Source: Alphaproteobacteria bacterium (GTDB taxonomy: Bacteria > Pseudomonadota > Alphaproteobacteria > Puniceispirillales > Puniceispirillaceae). Taken from it: a stretch of 9,620 nt of DNA. The stretch's first letter is position 1; each line of letters starts with the position of its first letter. A program made the position numbers and the translations under genes. The DNA lies in contig WTHV01000028.1 in assembly GCA_011525265.1 (NCBI GenBank), forward strand, positions 10,658 to 20,277. The letters run 5' to 3'. The notes beneath the pieces are model-generated. The model made no database searches. It was not told where the DNA came from and saw nothing but the letters and a program-made list of their open reading frames with translations. Of this stretch, positions 6,378-9,620 are shown piece by piece.

Positions 6378-7577
6378 TTATAGAGTCTCTAGGCACTCAT
6401 GTAAAATCATCAATATCTTTTCGACCTCTTCTTGTGAAATTGTCAAAGGTGGCAAAAGGCGCAAAACATTATCTGCCGCAGGAACAGCCAATAAATGGCG
6501 GTCGCGCAGAGCGGCGTTTAAATCAGCCGCCTGATAAGCATTATCCATCTTAAGACCACGCAAAAAGCCTGCGCCGCGCACCTCAGAAATCTTCTGGCCA
6601 AATTGTACTTGAAGGCTGTGAAGACCGTCATCAAGTTGCGTAATACGCGCACCAAGATTATCGAAAAAACCAGCCTCATCCATCACATCAAGAACCGCAT
6701 TACCTGCCGCAACTGCCAAGGGTGAGCCACCAAAGGTGGTACCGTGTGAGCCGGGGCCCATCGCATCACCAATCGCTTTTTTGGCAATCACAGCCCCCAT
6801 AGGAAAGCCGCCACCAAGCCCTTTGGCTGTCGCGATAATATCTGGCTCAATACCAGATTGCTGATAGGCAAATAACGTGCCAGTACGACCCATGCCACAT
6901 TGAATTTCATCAGCAATAACAAGTGCGCCAAATTCATCTGCTGCGGCTCTGACACCTTCAAGATACCCCTCAGGCGCGGCATTTGCGCCACCTTCCCCTT
7001 GCACAGGTTCAATGAAAATAGCTGCGATTTTATCACTCATCGCATCACGAAGGGCGTTCAAATTACCAAAAGGCACATGGTCAAACCCTGTTGCTAATGG
7101 CCCAAACCCCTCACGAAATGCCGGCCTATCTGTGGCGGCCAACATACCCAATGTGCGGCCATGAAATGCCCCGCCTGCACAAAGAATGGTATGTCTGCCC
7201 TCTTCACCATTGGCATGATGATAGCGGCGTGCCATCTTGACCGCGCCTTCATTTGCCTCTGCCCCTGAATTGCAGAAAAAGACATGATCAAGACCCGTCT
7301 TATCTGCCAAGCGTCTGGCAAGCCTCTCTTGACCTTCAATCCGATAGAGATTTGAGACGTGCCATAATTTATCAACTTGCCCCTTTAGGCAGGCGACAAG
7401 ATGGGGGTGATTATGTCCCAAATTATTGACCGCAATACCGCTTGCACAATCAAGATAGGCCTCACCATTTTTATCATAAAGCCACACACCTTCGCCACGC
7501 TCAAACCATAAATCTAAGCGGCCATAGGTTGGCATAACAGCTGAGGTTTCAGCAGAAAAATTTCTATCATCACTCAT
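6378..7577 (-). CDS. argD: Acetylornithine aminotransferase
   Basis: This is a PLP-dependent class III aminotransferase that converts N-acetylglutamate semialdehyde and glutamate to N-acetylornithine, step four of arginine biosynthesis; many members also serve lysine synthesis as DapC. At 399 aa it is full length. It shows the phosphate-binding NSGAEANEGA (103-112), the DEIQ motif with D223 contacting the pyridine nitrogen, the Schiff-base lysine K252 in ATAKGLGGGFPMGA, and GTTFGGSPLA (279-288). The ATG at 7577 has a GGA 6 bp upstream (7584-7586), a weak site. It lies 24 bp after the deaminase gene and 39 bp before argF. Its close partner argF, and the DEIQCGMGRTG context, favour an arginine role over 4-aminobutyrate or ornithine aminotransferase, which share the fold. 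Confidence 0.96.
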   Translation of the reverse strand: MSDDRNFSAETSAVMPTYGRLDLWFERGEGVWLYDKNGEAYLDCASGIAVNNLGHNHPHLVACLKGQVDKLWHVSNLYRIEGQERLARRLADKTGLDHVFFCNSGAEANEGAVKMARRYHHANGEEGRHTILCAGGAFHGRTLGMLAATDRPAFREGFGPLATGFDHVPFGNLNALRDAMSDKIAAIFIEPVQGEGGANAAPEGYLEGVRAAADEFGALVIADEIQCGMGRTGTLFAYQQSGIEPDIIATAKGLGGGFPMGAVIAKKAIGDAMGPGSHGTTFGGSPLAVAAGNAVLDVMDEAGFFDNLGARITQLDDGLHSLQVQFGQKISEVRGAGFLRGLKMDNAYQAADLNAALRDRHLLAVPAADNVLRLLPPLTISQEEVEKILMILHECLETL

Positions 7578-7601
7578 GAGATATCCAGCACATCAGATAT
7601 G

Positions 7602-8732
7602 TTAAATAAAATATTTCGCAAGCTTAAGAGATTGCGCTTGGTAATTTGAGCCAGACCCGCTTTGCCCATAAAGCCAATCAGGGCGCTCTGACATTGTCTC
7701 ATAAACAAGACGGCACACGATCTGATCATGCTCAATCAAAAAGGGTACATCATGAGATCGCACCTCAAGCACGGCTCTTGTATGTTCTGCCCCTTTAACG
7801 CCGATGCCGAAACCGGGGTCAAAAAAGCCTGCATAATGGGCCCGAAACTCACCTGCTCTTGTATCATAAGCACTCATCTCAGCCGCATAGCCGTCTGGCA
7901 CGCAGACATATTCACGGCTGGCAAGAATATAAAATTCATCAGGATTAAGCACAAGGCCGCCTGCCACCAAATCATCTGTTGTGACACGCTCCCAAAATTG
8001 CGTTTTTTGCAATGTAGCAGGCTTATCCATATCAATCAGGCCAGCATGTTTACGCGCGCGCCAGCCAATCAGACCTGTCTCATCCTCTGGCTCAAAATTC
8101 ACCGATAGGCCAACACCTTGCGATATGTTTGCTTCACCAATCTGACCTTCGGCTAATTTGACTAATTGCTCTGATTTTTGCACCTCGGCCAATGCCGCAT
8201 CATCTAAAATACCGTGACCTGCGCGCAAGCGTAATTGCGAAAGGCGCGTGCCGGGGCGCACAAGAACGGAAAAAGTGCGTGGCGAAATTTCGGCATAAAG
8301 CGGGCCATGATAACCATGAGGCACTGATTCAAATTCAATCGCTCTATCTGTGATAAGACGTGTGAAAACATCAACGCGGCCTGTCGAGCTTTTCGGATTA
8401 GCAAGCGCACAAATATGGCTCGGTAAAGCAAGGCTTTCTTGCAATTCAACCAAATAGACACAGCCACGCTCCAGAACAGCGCCGTCTGATAAATCAATTT
8501 CATGTAAAGCAAGCTTATCTAATTTTTCAGCGACCGTTGCCTGCGCACCCGGCAAGAATGACGTTTGAATGCGCCATGCCTTAGCCGATAGGCGCAAATC
8601 AATACTTGCCGGTTGAATTTGCCCCTCAATCACAGGTGTTTGAACAGATAAATAATCAAGCGCCATGGCCTGTTTTATCTGGTCACTTGATAGAATCCCT
8701 GCGGGAATATTTTGTAGCCCCTGATTTGGCAT
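7602..8732 (-). CDS. dcd: 2'-deoxycytidine 5'-triphosphate deaminase, long two-domain form
   Basis: It deaminates dCTP to dUTP, feeding dUMP and thymidylate synthesis. At 376 aa it is about twice the E. coli enzyme (193 aa) and appears to be two dUTPase-fold domains in tandem. The first has QPASIDLRLS (40-49), KSSTGR (114-119) matching the RSSxxR active-site motif with S115 and R119, and E148 in YAEIS in the place of the catalytic Glu. The second has NPDEFYIL near 263, SAYDTR (287-292), FFDPGFG (303-309) matching the DPGW/F stretch, and E323 in VLEV. Long forms of this kind are known in Alphaproteobacteria and fall in their own dCTP deaminase family (DCD_N/DCD_C, recalled). AAAGG lies 6 bp before ATG 8732 (8739-8743). 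It is the first gene of the minus-strand block, 24 bp before argD. Confidence 0.9.
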   Translation of the reverse strand: MPNQGLQNIPAGILSSDQIKQAMALDYLSVQTPVIEGQIQPASIDLRLSAKAWRIQTSFLPGAQATVAEKLDKLALHEIDLSDGAVLERGCVYLVELQESLALPSHICALANPKSSTGRVDVFTRLITDRAIEFESVPHGYHGPLYAEISPRTFSVLVRPGTRLSQLRLRAGHGILDDAALAEVQKSEQLVKLAEGQIGEANISQGVGLSVNFEPEDETGLIGWRARKHAGLIDMDKPATLQKTQFWERVTTDDLVAGGLVLNPDEFYILASREYVCVPDGYAAEMSAYDTRAGEFRAHYAGFFDPGFGIGVKGAEHTRAVLEVRSHDVPFLIEHDQIVCRLVYETMSERPDWLYGQSGSGSNYQAQSLKLAKYFI

Positions 8733-8807
8733 GGTCTACCTTTCATCTAATGCCCGAAAATAGCGCCCGGAAAGGTCACTAGTGCGATCACGAAAATACT
8801 AGGCTCC

Positions 8808-8836
8808 ACAATAAACAAAGCCATCAAAATTACCAA
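8808..8836 (-). promoter_or_regulatory. Candidate promoter for the dcd-argD-argF-hslO operon
   Basis: On the minus strand TTGGTA (8836-8831) and TATTGT (8813-8808) are 17 bp apart, each matching four of six consensus bases. Transcription would begin near 8801 and give a leader of about 68 nt. The match is modest and other AT-rich hexamers nearby compete, but a promoter must lie in this gap. No arginine-repressor operator is recognised. Confidence 0.3.
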
Positions 8837-8906
8837 TAACAAATTACCTTTTCACAATTAAGATGGCTCGTACCAAACTTAAATCTATGTGGCGCAATCA
8901 CCCTAT

Positions 8907-8935
8907 TTGCGCGTGCATTTCTTTTTACCTATGAT
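8907..8935 (+). promoter_or_regulatory. Candidate sigma70-type promoter for recX
   Basis: TTGCGC (8907-8912) and TATGAT (8930-8935) are 17 bp apart; the -10 matches five of six consensus bases and the -35 four. The expected start of transcription, about 7 bp past the -10, falls on the ATG of recX at 8942. No GTTC-N7-GTTC LexA box of the alphaproteobacterial type is seen in this gap. Confidence 0.45.
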
Positions 8936-8941
8936 AGGGCC

Positions 8942-9556
8942 ATGGAGATAGATAGCGAAATCTTAAGCAAAAGTAAGACGCATAAAAGGCTGATGAATAA
9001 GGCTGTGCATTATCTGGGACGCTATCAAGCAAGCCAGCAGAGCCTGCGCCGGGTCTTGCGGAAATTTGCCAAACGTAAATTTGATCCCGAAAAGGTCGCT
9101 GTTGAACGAACAGCTGAAGAGATAGAATCTGCCATTTCCGATGTTATCGCGCTTTGTGTTCATTATGGCTATGTCAATGATAAGGCGCTTGCCAATGCGC
9201 GGGCACGGTCATCTGTTATCACGGGTCAATCTGCCTATCAGCTCGCAGGAAAATTGCGTCAAATGGGGGTTGATGAGGCCACCACAAATGCCGCTATTGA
9301 AAAACGTAAATCAGACCATCATGACGCTGAAAAAGCGGCGGCTATTCGTGCGATGCGTAAAAAGCGCCTTGGCCCTTATTGTGGCTCTTATGACGATTTG
9401 GAATTTGCGGATCAACAAAAGCAAATCGCAAAATTGGCACGTCTCGGCTATGGCATGAGCCTTATTCGTACCATCTTATCCTATGAGTCTATCGAGACTG
9501 CCGAAGACGCGCTTTATGAGGCAGAGGCCGCACCGCCCGTCTTTGACACACCCTAG
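8942..9556 (+). CDS. recX: Regulatory protein RecX
   Basis: RecX binds RecA filaments and limits their growth, restraining recombination and the SOS response. The 204-aa product is basic and built of helical repeats: AVHYLGRYQASQQSLRRVL (about 21-39) matches the first RecX module (ALxxLaRRexSxxELrrkL), HYGYVNDKALANARARS (about 74-90) the GYLDD..yA..fv.sr module, and SAYQLAGKLRQMGV (97-110) the following one. The C-terminal third, with KKRLGPY and LARLGYGMSLIRTIL, corresponds to the last repeat, and a short acidic tail follows. ATG 8942 lacks a proper ribosome binding site (AGGG is only 2 bp away). The in-frame ATG 8993 has AAAAGG but 3 bp spacing, and would remove 17 residues while keeping the first module. 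recA is not adjacent. The family call is good; the start is uncertain. Confidence 0.88.
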   Translation: MEIDSEILSKSKTHKRLMNKAVHYLGRYQASQQSLRRVLRKFAKRKFDPEKVAVERTAEEIESAISDVIALCVHYGYVNDKALANARARSSVITGQSAYQLAGKLRQMGVDEATTNAAIEKRKSDHHDAEKAAAIRAMRKKRLGPYCGSYDDLEFADQQKQIAKLARLGYGMSLIRTILSYESIETAEDALYEAEAAPPVFDTP

Positions 9557-9568
9557 CCAAATGCATGG

Positions 9569-9593
9569 TCAAATTTGCCTCTCCTCAATTTGA
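9569..9593 (+). repeat. Inverted repeat overlapping the -35 of the downstream promoter
   Basis: TCAAATT (9569-9575) and AATTTGA (9587-9593) are perfect 7-bp inverted arms around 11 bp. The right arm shares bases with the TTGACA at 9590-9595. No T-run follows, so this is not a recX terminator; it could be an operator for the next gene. Confidence 0.35.
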
Positions 9594-9617
9594 CAGGGAC
9601 AAATGCTGTGCTACAGT
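9590..9617 (+). promoter_or_regulatory. Strong sigma70-type promoter for a gene beyond the window
   Basis: A perfect TTGACA (9590-9595) is followed after 16 bp by TACAGT (9612-9617), with TG at 9609-9610 forming an extended -10. It begins 33 bp after the recX stop. Transcription would start near 9624, just outside the window, so the served gene cannot be named. Confidence 0.6.
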
Positions 9618-9620
9618 CGC

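Noticed and set aside
7728..8108. Plus-strand 126-codon frame inside the deaminase gene
   Set aside because: It is antisense to the well-supported two-domain deaminase, and its translation has no recognisable domain.
8819..8868. AGCCATC and GATGGCT perfect 7-bp inverted arms in the dcd-recX gap
   Set aside because: The arms are 36 bp apart with no supporting extension; a 7-bp match at that distance is likely chance.
8863..8934. 23-codon open frame ahead of recX as a leader peptide
   Set aside because: It has no ribosome binding site, and the best recX promoter lies inside it, so it may not be transcribed with recX. A frame this short is expected by chance.
1..9620. Mobile elements, CRISPR arrays, tRNA/rRNA genes or phage genes
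   Set aside because: I looked on both strands for regularly spaced repeats, transposase or integrase motifs, cloverleaf-like segments and terminal inverted repeats, and found none.

Overview
The window looks like an ordinary chromosomal stretch of an alphaproteobacterium with moderate, AT-leaning base composition. The argD-argF-hslO order and the long, two-domain dCTP deaminase are both things I associate with Alphaproteobacteria. The modest GC would fit a marine lineage such as SAR116, but that lineage call is inference. I see no tRNA, rRNA, CRISPR array, transposase, integrase or phage gene. Codon use and spacing look even throughout, and I found no sign of recent transfer.

Layout. Positions 1-1472 (+) hold the 3' end of an unrecognised gene, possibly a TbpB-like beta-barrel protein, and then a YnjD-like ABC transporter ATPase with no permease in view. 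Positions 1628-3810 (+) hold folE (GTP cyclohydrolase I) and trkH (potassium uptake membrane subunit). folE is flanked on both sides by short GCTAG repeats with a 10-bp period. trkH ends 3 bp from the end of a convergent block on the minus strand (8732 down to 3814). That block reads, in transcription order, long dCTP deaminase, argD, argF, hslO (redox chaperone Hsp33) and a small lipoprotein. Gaps are 24, 39, 10 and 88 bp, so it looks like one operon, with the lipoprotein less surely included. A 209-bp divergent promoter region (8733-8941) separates it from recX (+, 8942-9556). The window ends on a good sigma70-type promoter (TTGACA, 16 bp, TGC-TACAGT) for a gene outside the window.

Functionally this is housekeeping: pteridine/folate precursor synthesis, K+ uptake, dUTP supply for thymidylate, two late steps of arginine biosynthesis, oxidative-stress protein holding, and control of RecA. 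Several start codons were moved inward from the longest open frame on the basis of ribosome binding sites, family N-termini or a lipoprotein signal: ABC ATPase 813, trkH 2365, lipoprotein 4395, hslO 5416. I did not find a convincing new biological system. The points most worth a second look are the apparently leaderless recX, the duplicated deaminase heading an arginine operon, the phased repeats around folE, and the unassigned first gene next to an orphan ABC ATPase.
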